Notes under the pieces: generated by a model
The model's input: the letters and a program-made list of their open reading frames with translations, nothing else
Database searches by the model: none
What the model was told of the DNA's origin: nothing
From: Nitrospirota bacterium
GTDB taxonomy: Bacteria > Nitrospinota_A > UBA7883 > JACRGQ01
DNA length: 43,548 nt
NCBI GenBank assembly: GCA_024275955.1
Contig: JAJRYD010000052.1
Location: forward strand, 1-43,548
Direction: 5' to 3'
Part shown: positions 8,461 to 16,796 of the stretch, one piece after another
Layout of the letters: each line of letters begins with the position of its first letter
Position numbering within the stretch: the first letter of the stretch is position 1
Made by a program: the position numbers and the translations under genes

Positions 8461-8746
8461 CCCCCACCTTGCCGGTGGGGACAGTTCTCGCTGGCGGAGA
8501 ATATGGTTTTCCGCTTGCGGTGGCACAGCCACCTTTTGCCTGTGGGTGATGCGAAGCATGACAGTTACATGGATAATGACACCGCATAGGCGCAGAGAGC
8601 GCAGAGGGGGGTACCCCCCCCCCGCCCCAGCGCCTCGCCCACGCACTGCGTGCAGGCGACAGCTGGAAACCGTGAAAATAATTTAAAAAGTTTTAAAAAA
8701 GTTAAGTTTTCCGCCTGCGAGAGCCTGCTCCACGCTCTGCGTGGCC
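8461..8746. repeat. GC-rich palindromic intergenic repeat, copy A
   Basis: There is no credible gene here. The stretch holds a GGGGGGTACCCCCC palindrome inside a long poly-C run (about 8606-8620), a CAGCGCCTCGCC segment, a CACGCA-C-TGCGTG hairpin and AGGCGACAGC. An A/T-rich tract with TTTAAAAAGTTTTAAA and a CCACGC-TC-TGCGTGG hairpin (about 8731-8745) follow. The same string of elements recurs at 10270-10490, so this is a dispersed repeat family, perhaps REP-like or a small non-autonomous element. Confidence 0.6.
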
Positions 8747-9937
8747 TCAGCGGGAGGCGATTACGAAATCGGCTTTTTGGGCGTGGAAAACCGAATCAAG
8801 AGGGTCGTTCGATGATTTATTCAGCCTGAAAGCTATAAGGTTAGCTTTCTTTCCTTTTTCTATGCTTCCAGAGTTCATCCCAAGCGCTCTCGCTCCGTTG
8901 ATGGTAGCCATCTCTAAAAAAGTTTCCCTCGGTATTTTGGGAAAATATTTTAGAGCCTCTCTCAATTCATCCAGCATAGAAAGCGAGCTGTTGGAAGCTA
9001 GCGAGTCTGTGCCTAGTGCCGGTTTTAACCCTGCTTTTATAAATTTATCAAGCGGCATAACAGCATCTCTTTCAAACCAGCGCGACGAGCATGGACAAAA
9101 GAGAGGGATAACATTTCGTTTTACGAGAATTTCGATATCGGAGCTGTCTACAATGTTTAGATGCGCGGCGAGACAGTTTTCCAAGAGGCTGTAGCTATCG
9201 AGAAGCGCTGTGGGGGACAGCCCTGACGCTTTGAAACCGGCAGGCGGTATTTCCATTGACGCAAAAAAATCTGCCAAAGCTCCTTTGCCGTTCTTTATGT
9301 AGTCGTTTTCCTCCGGCGTTTCGGCTATATGGGTCGTAAGCGGTATAGAGCTATCGTCGGCGATTTTTCTTATCCGCCTAAAAAGCTTTTCGGAAACGGT
9401 ATGCGGAGCATGCGGGGATAGGCCGACAGCCAAACCAGCTTTTATAAGCCTGTCTAATCCTATTTCCAGCTTTCCGGCAGTCTCGCAAGCTCCCTCATTA
9501 CTGTTCGAAAGCGATTCGAGGAAGATAACGGCATCAAGCCCGGATTGGAGCAGAGGTTCGGCAAGGCCGGCATCTGGCATTATATCGCCTACCGCTGTTA
9601 TGCCGGAGTTCATCATCTCTTTTATCCCTCTCGCCACGCCCTCTTTTCGTTTTTCTATCGGGGTGTTGCTAAGGAAACCGACTACGCTTTTTATCCATTC
9701 AATAAGAGAGCCTTTGTAGCTACCGTCCATGCCTGTGAACTGAAGATGGCTGTGCGCGTTTATGAAACCGGGGAGGAGTATGTAATCGGTAAGGTCTATC
9801 GCCTTATGGAACTCCTCTTTAGGGTTCGGCTCTCTGCCAACATCTAGTATCTTTCCGTTCTCTATCGAGACGTATCCGTTTTTTATCGGTTTGGAAGTAA
9901 CAGGGTATAGGAGGCCTGCCTTTATCAATATTTTCAT
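8747..9937 (-). CDS. Metal-dependent amidohydrolase, probable (deoxy)purine-nucleoside-type deaminase
   Basis: The 396-residue protein is a cyclic-amidohydrolase superfamily member. Metal-site motifs appear in order: PGFINAHSHLQFTG, SPHAPHTV, THIAETPEE and LGTDSLASNSSLSMLDEL. A two-part composite beta-sandwich is formed by both ends (TSKPIKNGYVSIENGKI; GSIEKGKKANLIAF). The FIEW-like SLIEWIKSVV segment and the CPCSSRWF loop before GTDSLASN resemble aminodeoxyfutalosine deaminases of the alternative menaquinone route more than chlorohydrolases. The HLQF after HSH replaces the usual HLEL, so the substrate is uncertain. It stands alone between repeat regions, with no other menaquinone gene in view. 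Confidence 0.75.
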   Translation of the reverse strand: MKILIKAGLLYPVTSKPIKNGYVSIENGKILDVGREPNPKEEFHKAIDLTDYILLPGFINAHSHLQFTGMDGSYKGSLIEWIKSVVGFLSNTPIEKRKEGVARGIKEMMNSGITAVGDIMPDAGLAEPLLQSGLDAVIFLESLSNSNEGACETAGKLEIGLDRLIKAGLAVGLSPHAPHTVSEKLFRRIRKIADDSSIPLTTHIAETPEENDYIKNGKGALADFFASMEIPPAGFKASGLSPTALLDSYSLLENCLAAHLNIVDSSDIEILVKRNVIPLFCPCSSRWFERDAVMPLDKFIKAGLKPALGTDSLASNSSLSMLDELREALKYFPKIPRETFLEMATINGARALGMNSGSIEKGKKANLIAFRLNKSSNDPLDSVFHAQKADFVIASR

Positions 9938-10052
9938 CTAGGGAGATTGTATCACCGCTATGCGTGCGTTGCCGTCGGGCTGTGAAAAGCTGTTCAGATT
10001 GGCGTGAGAGGTTCCGATAAGAATGATAAACGGGTGCTAGAAAGGTGAAGTT

Positions 10053-10229
10053 ATGGAGAATCGAAAGGTAGACGAGAGAATAGGCCGTCCGTGGTACCTC
10101 TGCGTAACTGCTAAACGGCCGGCTTGTCCTAAAAAGATAAAAAAGCCGGTTCTTCCAGCACCGAAATCGCTCTTTAAGGAGGAATTTTTGGCCGTTGCAC
10201 GGGAGGCAATTCTCACAGGCGGTAGGTAA
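10053..10229 (+). CDS. Small basic protein of unknown function (58 aa)
   Basis: An AAAGGTG Shine-Dalgarno sits 7 nt before the ATG. The 58-codon frame begins MENRKVDERIGRPWYL and is rich in Lys, Arg and Pro, with two Cys (CVTAKRPACP). It ends LAVAREAILTGGR. There is no recognisable domain. It lies between the amidohydrolase (divergent) and a GC-rich repeat. The good ribosome site favours a real gene, but its short length leaves doubt. Confidence 0.45.
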   Translation: MENRKVDERIGRPWYLCVTAKRPACPKKIKKPVLPAPKSLFKEEFLAVAREAILTGGR

Positions 10230-10622
10230 CGCTTTTCCAAAAAGTTTTGTGTGGCGAGTGCGGCTACTGGTATCAGCGTCTCGCCTATGCTACTTGCGTG
10301 CAGGCGACGGCGGGGAGCTTGAAAACAATTTAAAAAGTTTTAAAGAGCTAATTCTCCACCTGTGAGAACAGGCTCCACGCCGTTGCGTTGCGTGTACGAC
10401 AACTGGTACCCGCCCTTGCGGGTGGCTCCACGTTCTTTGCGTGATTGGAAGGAGTACTTTGCCCCAGCACCTCGCCGTTAGGCGACAGCGACGCAACAGG
10501 AAATTGTCGTTAGCCTGTCGGTTTATCTGCCGCTTGCGACTATCGGCTCCACGCCGTTGCGCCCGCACTGCGGGTTTGTTTTTCGCACTGTGACCACTGG
10601 GGGGAGGGGTACCTTGCCCCTA
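10230..10622. repeat. GC-rich palindromic intergenic repeats, copies B and C
   Basis: There is no credible gene here. At about 10276-10345 CTCGCC, TGCGTGCAGGCGACGGC and AATTTAAAAAGTTTTAAA reproduce the order seen at 8630-8700. GGCTCCACGCCGTTGCG occurs at about 10369 and again at about 10548. GTACTTTGCCCCAGCACCTCGCCG with AGGCGACAGC at about 10455-10490 parallels the GCCCCAGCGCCTCGCC element of copy A, and GGGGTACCTTGCCCC recurs at 10610-10620. The copies have diverged and are partly rearranged. Confidence 0.6.
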
Positions 10623-11342
10623 CTAGCGGCGGTCGCCCATCAGGCGGAGTATCATGATGAAGAGGTTTATAAAATCGAGGTAGAGTTTTAAGGCTCCCGA
10701 TATCGCCTCTTTGGTATCTTCTTCCGTGCCTTCGTTTCCTAGTATGTTCATCCGCAGTATCTGCTGGGTATCGTACGCGGTAAGCCCGGTGAAGATAAGT
10801 ACGCCGGCGCATGATATTACCCAATGCATCATGTCGCTTTGCATGAAGATGTTTACGACTGACGCAATGATAATGCCGATAAGACCCATGAAGAGGAACG
10901 AACCCCATGATGTGAGATCTTTCTTCGTGGTTGCGCCGTAAAATGACATCGCCCCAAAAGTGCCTGCCGTTACGAGAAACGCGCTCGTTACAGATGCCGA
11001 TGTGTAGGCGAGAAAGATTACTGATAATGTAAGGCCGTTTAGAACGGCATATCCGATAAAAATTGCTTTGGCTCTTTGCGCACTCATCTGCATTACGCGC
11101 GAGGCGAGATAAAAGACTGCGCCAAGCTCGGCGATAATCAGCCCAAAGAAGATTATAGGGTTACCGACTATTGCGTATACCATAGCCGGTGTTTGCGAGA
11201 CGTACCATGCTATAAAGCCGGTAACAGCCAGCCCGAACGCCATCCAGTTATAGACTTTTACAAGAAATCTTCCCTGCTCGGCCGCTATATCGCTTGGTCT
11301 CATCGTTGCGGCGTAGTTTCTGTTTATCTGCTGTCCGTGCAT
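10623..11342 (-). CDS. Bax inhibitor-1 (BI-1)/YccA-YbhL family membrane protein
   Basis: The 239-residue protein has seven hydrophobic segments between about residues 30 and 235. The family pattern includes RFLVKVYNWMAFGLAVTG at the start, a Phe/Tyr-rich middle (GAMSFYGATTKKDLTSWG) and the C-terminal TAYDTQQILR and LYLDFINLFIMILRLMG signatures. Bacterial BI-1 proteins act as pH-sensitive ion leak channels or bind membrane proteases; which applies here is unknown. I chose the ATG at 11342 because GGAGG lies 8-9 nt upstream. A longer frame to 11516 would add residues with no family match. It is divergent from rplM. Confidence 0.9.
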   Translation of the reverse strand: MHGQQINRNYAATMRPSDIAAEQGRFLVKVYNWMAFGLAVTGFIAWYVSQTPAMVYAIVGNPIIFFGLIIAELGAVFYLASRVMQMSAQRAKAIFIGYAVLNGLTLSVIFLAYTSASVTSAFLVTAGTFGAMSFYGATTKKDLTSWGSFLFMGLIGIIIASVVNIFMQSDMMHWVISCAGVLIFTGLTAYDTQQILRMNILGNEGTEEDTKEAISGALKLYLDFINLFIMILRLMGDRR

Positions 11343-11476
11343 AATACAAATCCTCCATATAATGATGTATGCCGTACCCCCCCCACAGGCTTGGGTGAGA
11401 CTCGGCTTATTTTCACGTCGTTTAGTCTGGGGTAGTATAGCTTTTTTGCTCTTTTTTGAGAAGCGCAAATCAATGT

Positions 11477-11504
11477 TTGACAAATCTGGTTTATTACATA
11501 TAAT
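11477..11504 (+). promoter_or_regulatory. Near-consensus sigma70 promoter of rplM-rpsI
   Basis: A perfect TTGACA (11477-11482) and a perfect TATAAT (11499-11504) are separated by 16 bp. Transcription is predicted to start near 11511, giving a leader of about 36 nt before the rplM ATG at 11547. Such a strong match is expected for a ribosomal protein operon. Confidence 0.85.
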
Positions 11505-11546
11505 TGTCGTTTCCACATTTTACTTAAGACTTATTGGGATTTGTTG

Positions 11547-11981
11547 ATGAAAACCACATATTTTGCTAAAAAAGACTAAATTAAGGGCAGATGGCGCGTT
11601 GTTGACGCTGACGGTCAGATACTGGGCAAGCTCGCCGTGCAGGTGGCAAACGCTCTGAGAGGCAAGGATAAACCGACATATACAGCCCATGTAGATACCG
11701 GCGATTTTGTTATCGTTACGAACGCGGCCAAAATAAAGCTTACCGGTAAGAAGGTGGAAGATAAGATCTACTACCATCATACCGGCTATATAGGACACCT
11801 TAAAAGCATTACAGCGGCCGAGATGCTGGAAAAACATCCCGAAAGGATTATAGAAATGGCTGTTTCCGGTATGCTCCCAAAAAACAAGCTAAGAAAGCTA
11901 TTTATCGGCAAACTGAAAGTTTACCAGGGTGCCGACCATCCGCACGCGGCACAGAAACCTGAAAAAATGGAGATTAACTGA
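11547..11981 (+). pseudogene. rplM: Ribosomal protein L13 gene with an in-frame stop at codon 11
   Basis: L13 is a primary-binding protein of the large subunit. From the ATG at 11547 the frame gives MKTTYFAKKD, then TAA at 11577-11579, then continues in the same frame with IKGRWRVVDADGQILGKL. The diagnostic L13 blocks follow (RGKDKPTYTAHVDTGDFV, YYHHTGYIGHLKS, VSGMLPKNKLRK, VYQGADHPHAAQKP). The start matches the family MKT-AKK beginning, and GAA to TAA is a single change. The full length would be 144 residues, which is normal. An ATG at 11637 would remove about 30 conserved residues. L13 is usually essential, so this is a sequencing error, a suppressed nonsense codon or a dead copy. TAA is a normal stop elsewhere in this window. 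Confidence 0.8.
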
Positions 11982-11983
11982 CG

Positions 11984-12382
11984 ATGGCTACCGCTGAAAA
12001 CAGAACTTACGCTACTGGCCGCCGGAAGTGTGCCTCTTCCCGTGTCTGGATAAAACCAGGAACCGGAAAGATGCTGATAAACAGACAAGAGGCAGATGCC
12101 TACTTCAAAAGGTCTACATCGGTAATGGTAGCAAAGCAGTCGCTCGCCGCTATTAACGCGCTAGACAAGTTCGACATTGTTGCTACGGTTAGCGGTAGCG
12201 GTCTTAACTCTCAGGCAGGAGCGGTAAGGCATGGCATAGCAAGAGCTTTGCAGAAATACGAGCCTAACTACAGGCCTACTCTTAAAAAAGCAGGGCTTCT
12301 TACAAGAGACGCGAGAGAAAAAGAAAGAAAAAAATGCGGACAACCGGGAGCAAGGAAGAAATTCCAGTTCTCCAAGCGTTAA
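11984..12382 (+). CDS. rpsI: Ribosomal protein S9
   Basis: S9 is a small-subunit protein whose C-terminal tail reaches the P-site tRNA. The 132-residue product has all the family blocks: TYATGRRKCASSRVWI, VSGSGLNSQAGAVRHGIARAL, RPTLKKAGLLTRDAREKERKK and the tail KFQFSKR. It starts 2 nt after the rplM stop with GGAG 10 nt upstream. The rplM-rpsI pair is a universal bacterial operon. A strong terminator lies about 125 bp downstream. Confidence 0.97.
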   Translation: MATAENRTYATGRRKCASSRVWIKPGTGKMLINRQEADAYFKRSTSVMVAKQSLAAINALDKFDIVATVSGSGLNSQAGAVRHGIARALQKYEPNYRPTLKKAGLLTRDAREKERKKCGQPGARKKFQFSKR

Positions 12383-12396
12383 TTTTAGGTATAAAT

Positions 12397-12486
12397 ATGA
12401 ACCGTTTAGCATCGACTATCAGGGTAGCGGCACCAAAGGTGCGCTTCGACACCATTAAGTGGCTTGGAGGAAACCTGCGGTTCTAG
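12397..12486 (+). CDS. Possible 29-residue peptide between rpsI and its terminator
   Basis: The frame begins MNRLASTIRVAAPKVR and ends with a TAG at 12484-12486, before the terminator hairpin. It is basic with no recognisable domain, and its ribosome site is poor (TTTAGGT 7 nt upstream). It could equally be untranslated operon tail. Confidence 0.2.
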   Translation: MNRLASTIRVAAPKVRFDTIKWLGGNLRF

Positions 12487-12508
12487 ATTGTTTTTAATTC
12501 AGCTTTTT

Positions 12509-12548
12509 AAGGGCCGCACGGTTTAAAAACCTGCGGCCCTTTTTTTTT
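12509..12548 (+). terminator. Rho-independent terminator of the rplM-rpsI operon
   Basis: A hairpin with arms AAGGGCCGCA and TGCGGCCCTT encloses a short A/T-rich loop that can itself extend the pairing through GGTT/AACC. Eight to nine T residues follow. This is the clearest intrinsic terminator in the window. Confidence 0.93.
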
Positions 12549-12577
12549 GGTCTGATTTTCAAATTTAAGGAAAGAAA

Positions 12578-13495
12578 ATGAGCAAGTATACGACCGGCCT
12601 GAAAGGCGGCATCTTTATGATGCTGGTTTCGACGCTGTTTTTCTCTTTCAAGCCGATATTCGGCAGAATAGCGATAGAGAACGGCCTGCTTCCAGAACCG
12701 CTGGTTACTATCCGGCTTATGATAGCTTTGCCGCTTTTTATCGGCACCGTAATTTTGTTTGGTAAAACATCGGAGCTAAAACTGCCGGTCAAAGATTTTT
12801 TGCTGATACTTGCAATGAGCGTTACAGGCTTTGCCGGAGCGATGCTCTTTTCGTTTAAAAGTATCCAGTATCTTGGAGCGTCTATCTCTACCTTGGTTAT
12901 CTTTGTCTTTCCCGCAATTACTATGGTGTTGGCCTATTTCTACTTCGGCGAGAAGATAACAAAGCTAAAAGCGTTAAGCTTGGCAGTTTCCTTTGCAGGG
13001 ATTTTGCTTGTCGCTTTGCCGGCTTCCGGCAACAGGTTTTCCGGCGTGCTGTTTTTCGACCTGCATAGAGGCCTTATCTATGCTTTGGGCTGTGCCGTTT
13101 GCTGGGCCTTTACTCAGATAAGTATGCAGAAAATCTCGCGGCGGACACCGCCGATTATAGTAGCTACCTACTCCACAGGAACGATGATAATATTTTTCAT
13201 ATTGATAAACGGTATGCCATCAATGGAGCTGTCAAAACCTGCGCTTATAGCTGTTGTCCTGCTTGGGACAGTCTGCTGGTATATACCTTTCCTTTTGGCG
13301 GTTTATGCCATCAAGATAATCGGCGCGTCCCATTCTGCTATAGTTCAGAGCATCGGGCCGGGGCTGACGGTTTTCGCGGCATGGGCAATGCTAGAAGAAA
13401 GGCTAGTAGCTTTGCAGATAGCAGGTATGCTTATGGTGATAATCGCGGTATATCTGCTTAGGCACGATACAGCCAAAGTAGAGGAGAGCGCCTAG
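12578..13495 (+). CDS. EamA/DMT-superfamily transporter
   Basis: This 305-residue inner-membrane protein has about ten hydrophobic segments arranged as two EamA halves (about 12-145 and 165-295). Typical features are GGIFMMLVSTLFFSFKPIFGR at the start, the second-helix RLMIALPLF, SIQYLGASISTLVIFVFPAITM and the repeat-two SAIVQSIGPGLTVFAAW followed by an acidic LEERL. Family members export or import amino acids, nucleotide sugars or other metabolites; the substrate cannot be read from sequence. An AAGGAAAG site precedes the ATG. It follows the ribosomal terminator and appears to be transcribed alone. Confidence 0.88.
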   Translation: MSKYTTGLKGGIFMMLVSTLFFSFKPIFGRIAIENGLLPEPLVTIRLMIALPLFIGTVILFGKTSELKLPVKDFLLILAMSVTGFAGAMLFSFKSIQYLGASISTLVIFVFPAITMVLAYFYFGEKITKLKALSLAVSFAGILLVALPASGNRFSGVLFFDLHRGLIYALGCAVCWAFTQISMQKISRRTPPIIVATYSTGTMIIFFILINGMPSMELSKPALIAVVLLGTVCWYIPFLLAVYAIKIIGASHSAIVQSIGPGLTVFAAWAMLEERLVALQIAGMLMVIIAVYLLRHDTAKVEESA

Positions 13496-13504
13496 CGGTG
13501 CGGC

Positions 13505-13731
13505 ATGGCGATAAAAGTGTTTAACGTTTACTAGACAAAGCTTTTTGGCGCACGTTTATTGCAATTACCAAAGATGTGGAAACCTATGATGCCAACGCTA
13601 TCGAGTTGCGGAACAGCGTTATTCGCAAGGCGATAAAGAATCATAAAATATTTGCCATACGACCAATCGGCGATGAAAATTATTTACCTTGTCATAAATG
13701 CGGCGGCAAAAAAATGGACACTGCCGAATAA
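13505..13731 (+). pseudogene. Frameshifted small gene with a Cys-pair C-terminus
   Basis: From the ATG at 13505 the frame gives MAIKVFNVY and a stop at 13532. One frame over, an uninterrupted stretch (13525-13731) continues as LDKAFWRTFIAITKDVETYD and ends with PCHKCGGKKMDTAE. A single missing or extra base near 13530 would join them into a protein of about 75 residues. The HKCGG segment might be half of a zinc-binding site. The composition looks coding, but I do not recognise the family. The rest of the gap to the TauE gene (13732-13948) shows no clear feature. Confidence 0.4.
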
Positions 13732-13948
13732 GAAGCTGGAAACCTGCGCTCAACAGGTTTATGACTGAGTGTGCTGAAAGAATGCCGGAAAAAATGTAAA
13801 CAGGTCGCTACACAGAATTATTTACAGGCTCTCTTGGTATCAACAAATTTAACAAGGCTTACAACTAGTCTCCTGCGTCCTCCCCGCTTTTTATTTCCAA
13901 ATGACGGCTTAGCATTATTAAAATGTGGGGGAGATGGTACATTAGACT

Positions 13949-14707
13949 ATGGAAAGCTTAACCTACTCTATAAGTTTGTTGGCTCTGCTGTTTTTTGTCG
14001 TTTCTTTTGCGTACTCGTCGGTAGGGCTTGGCGGAGGCTCCTCTTATACAGCACTGATGGCAATAGTAGGGCTAAACTATGTTGCAATCCCAACCGTATC
14101 ACTTACGCTTAATCTATTCGTTTCATCAATAGGCACATATAACTTCACGAGGAAAAAACATGCCAAGGTTAAGCTTATCCTCCCTTTTATTGCTACATCA
14201 ATTCCGTTCTCTTATTTTGGAGGCTCGCTTAGTGTCTCAAAGGATATTTTTCAGATAACCCTTCTTGCAAGCCTTCTGTTCGTTGTAGTTAGAATATATT
14301 TTTTTAAGAAGATGGAATTCAATTTAAGTATTGGAAGAAGAGGTAAGCTTTTTTTATCAATGCTTATAGGCGCACTGCTTGGTTTAGTAGCAGGTATTGT
14401 AGGGATTGGGGGTGGAGTATATCTAGTTCCTCTTATAATCATTTTTAGGCTGGGTTCTGAAAAAGAGGCGGCGGCATCGGCTTCGTACTTCGTGTTCGTA
14501 AATTCCCTTTCCGGCCTTTTTGCAAGAATTAACCACAACCCGATAAACATAATGGAGTTCGTTCCCCTGATTATCGCGGTCATAATCGGCGGTTCTCTCG
14601 GCTCCTTTTTAGGCTCAACAAAGCTTACACCTGCGGCAATGCAGAAGATACTAGGCATTATAATCGTTGCCGCCACCCTCATGTTGACGGGAAAAATGGT
14701 CGCCTAA
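13949..14707 (+). CDS. TauE/SafE (sulfite exporter-type) membrane permease
   Basis: This 252-residue protein has about eight transmembrane segments. The family fingerprints are the first repeat SVGLGGGSSYTALMAIVGL and the second repeat GLVAGIVGIGGGVYLVPLII, each a glycine-rich helix start, plus GGSLGSFLGS near the end. Members move sulfite, sulfoacetate or other organosulfur anions. No sulfur gene is adjacent, so the substrate is open. The ribosome site is weak. Confidence 0.85.
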   Translation: MESLTYSISLLALLFFVVSFAYSSVGLGGGSSYTALMAIVGLNYVAIPTVSLTLNLFVSSIGTYNFTRKKHAKVKLILPFIATSIPFSYFGGSLSVSKDIFQITLLASLLFVVVRIYFFKKMEFNLSIGRRGKLFLSMLIGALLGLVAGIVGIGGGVYLVPLIIIFRLGSEKEAAASASYFVFVNSLSGLFARINHNPINIMEFVPLIIAVIIGGSLGSFLGSTKLTPAAMQKILGIIIVAATLMLTGKMVA

Positions 14708-15089
14708 AGCTTAGCGGCTTTAAGTTAGGGTGGTTGGCTCTTGCTTTCAGGCGGAAGGGCGTGTGTGGTAATCTGGTTGCGTGAGGAGGAGCTATGTTAG
14801 AACGAACGCGAAATGTTAACTGAATTTTATAGTGTTGGGTTCGAGAGCCTTTAAGAAGGTACCAGCAGGCGAGGTGGCTGTTCGTGTATCTGGCCTGCAG
14901 AGGCAGATGCTGATTTTTTCCACGAAAAAGTGAATGCAGAATTGGGCAATTTTTTTCTTCGCGATAGAAACTTTTTGTAAAGGATGGCAATGGTGGTTCT
15001 TTTTTTGATTGGAACGCTAAACTATTTAATGAACGAATCCGGTATTTTTTTATATCGGGATTTGTAGTTAGTATTTTCAAGAAATTGTT
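14708..15089. other. Intergenic stretch, no gene recognised
   Basis: There is no supported gene. A strong GAGGAGGAG site precedes an ATG at 14794, but the frame stops after nine codons (MLERTRNVN), so it looks like a truncated gene start or a leader peptide. The rest is A/T-rich toward the kinase gene, with no clear promoter. Confidence 0.4.
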
Positions 15090-16796
15090 ATGAATATCGG
15101 GGCAAGTTCCAACCGAGAGTGGCCCAAAAGGCCGATATTCAATATACAATTCATCGGAATAGGTTTTCTTCTTGTTCTGACCCTTGTCGTGACAGAGGTA
15201 TGGGAATATTTCGAAGGCATTAAAAACGCGGAAGTAAGCGCAAGAACAGAGGCGATGAAAGATGCCGAGTACTTTAAAAATGCCATTTTGAAACTTATAT
15301 TGTCTTCTGATATCGGGGGCGCGGCTATAGATGAATATGTGAAGGCTCTCAACCAGAAAGACCAAAACAAGGTGCGGTTCATTCATAGCGCCTCGATTGA
15401 AGCTGAATACGGGAAGAAAAATGAAGAATTGCCGATCAACAAAGAAGAGGAAATGGTTCTCAGAGACGGTCAATCACGAACTTGGGAAACGGAAGATGAT
15501 TTTGTTTCGGTTCATCCTTTCATAGCCACCGCTGGGTGTCAGAAATGCCACCAATCGCCGAACAACATGAAGGAGCCGGTTCCTTTAGGGTATGTAATCG
15601 GTTTGATGGAAGTCTTTCATTCCAAGCAAATGCTAAAGGAAACAGAGGCAAACCTTATGGGGCAGACTATTTGGAAAATCAGTCTCATATTAATTCTTAC
15701 CCTTGTGTCTGGGTACGGCCTTTATCGCCTTACGGTTGCCCTAAGACAATCCGAACAGAGGACAACCGCCATAATAAAGACAGTGGGAGAAGGCATTATT
15801 GTAACTGGTTCGGATTCTCGCATCTGGTTTTTAAACCAAGAAGCATGCAGTATTTTTGGTTATTCGGAGAAGGAGCTTTTGGGCCAAAGCGTGGAACCGC
15901 TTATGCCCAAACAGTACGAAGCCCGCCATATGAAAGGGATGGGGAGCTACTCGAAGTCCGGCCAATCCCAAATTATTGGCCGGCGTATTGAAGTTGAAGG
16001 TGTTCGGAAAGACGGGACAATCTTCCCTCTTGAGCTTAGACTTGAAGAGACTCTGGTTGGTAGCGGTAGCCGGTTTGTTACAGGTGCAATTAGGGACATT
16101 ACCGAACGAAAGCAGGCACAATTGGTGCTTGAACAATTTTCGAGAAAACTTGTCGAATCGCAGGAGAATGAACGTAGAAGAATAGCATTGGAGCTTCACG
16201 ACGGGTTTGGGCAAAATTTACTGGTAATCAAAAATGGAATCAGCAAGTGTTTAAAACCAATTTCAACTAAGAAAATCATAATAGACACCCTAAAGCAGAT
16301 GGCATCGGTTACGCAACAATCTATAGATGAGGCGAGGGAAATTGCTTATGACTTGCATCCTCACAAGCTTGATAAGTTTGGGCTACAGGGAGCCTTGAAT
16401 TCAACCATAAATAAAAGCACACAGTTGTCAGGGTTGAAAATTAATTCTACAATTCAGAAAATAGACGGGATGCTACCAAAGGAAAAAGAGATTCACCTGT
16501 ATCGCATAATTCAGGAAGGTTTGAATAATGTTATTAAACATTCTCATGCCAGCGAAGCGGAGGTCAAAATAGAAAAAAACGGCAAGTATATAAATATCAT
16601 CATTTTCGATAACGGAAATGGGTTTGATGTAGCTTCCACCTTTGCCGGTACCGCAGGTTTTGCAGGCATGGGCTTAACCGATATCTCCGAGAGAGTGAAG
16701 ATGCTTAACGGAAATTTATCAATCGAGTCCTCACCCGGAAATGGAACGACTCTGAAAATGAAAATATCTGTTAGTATAGATTCAAATGATTGCTAG
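15090..16796 (+). CDS. Membrane sensor histidine kinase with a c-type-haem motif sensor domain (DUF3365/Tll0287-like), PAS and HisKA_3
   Basis: The 568-residue protein has a first transmembrane helix (about 16-38) and an extracytoplasmic domain with C150-Q-K-C153-H154, a covalent haem-attachment motif in a DUF3365-like context. A second transmembrane helix (about 198-217) is followed by a PAS domain (about 225-345). The transmitter of the NarX/HisKA_3 class has H370 in ERRRIALELHDGFGQ, and the C-terminal ATPase has DNGNGF and GMGLTDISERV. It overlaps its response regulator by 11 nt. It sits directly before the nap operon, so it plausibly senses redox state, NO or another haem ligand and controls nitrate respiration. 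That link is inferred from position. Confidence 0.88.
   Translation: MNIGASSNREWPKRPIFNIQFIGIGFLLVLTLVVTEVWEYFEGIKNAEVSARTEAMKDAEYFKNAILKLILSSDIGGAAIDEYVKALNQKDQNKVRFIHSASIEAEYGKKNEELPINKEEEMVLRDGQSRTWETEDDFVSVHPFIATAGCQKCHQSPNNMKEPVPLGYVIGLMEVFHSKQMLKETEANLMGQTIWKISLILILTLVSGYGLYRLTVALRQSEQRTTAIIKTVGEGIIVTGSDSRIWFLNQEACSIFGYSEKELLGQSVEPLMPKQYEARHMKGMGSYSKSGQSQIIGRRIEVEGVRKDGTIFPLELRLEETLVGSGSRFVTGAIRDITERKQAQLVLEQFSRKLVESQENERRRIALELHDGFGQNLLVIKNGISKCLKPISTKKIIIDTLKQMASVTQQSIDEAREIAYDLHPHKLDKFGLQGALNSTINKSTQLSGLKINSTIQKIDGMLPKEKEIHLYRIIQEGLNNVIKHSHASEAEVKIEKNGKYINIIIFDNGNGFDVASTFAGTAGFAGMGLTDISERVKMLNGNLSIESSPGNGTTLKMKISVSIDSNDC

Noticed and set aside
8425-8600. CIRCE operator ahead of hrcA
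   Set aside because: No TTAGCACTC-N9-GAGTGCTAA type repeat is present.
11577-11579. TAA recoded as a sense codon in this organism
   Set aside because: TAA ends many intact genes here (for example the CheA-like gene and rpsI), so general reassignment is ruled out.
13771-14112. 113-codon ORF overlapping the TauE start
   Set aside because: It lies in another frame of the TauE gene over half its length and has no family features. It is a shadow.
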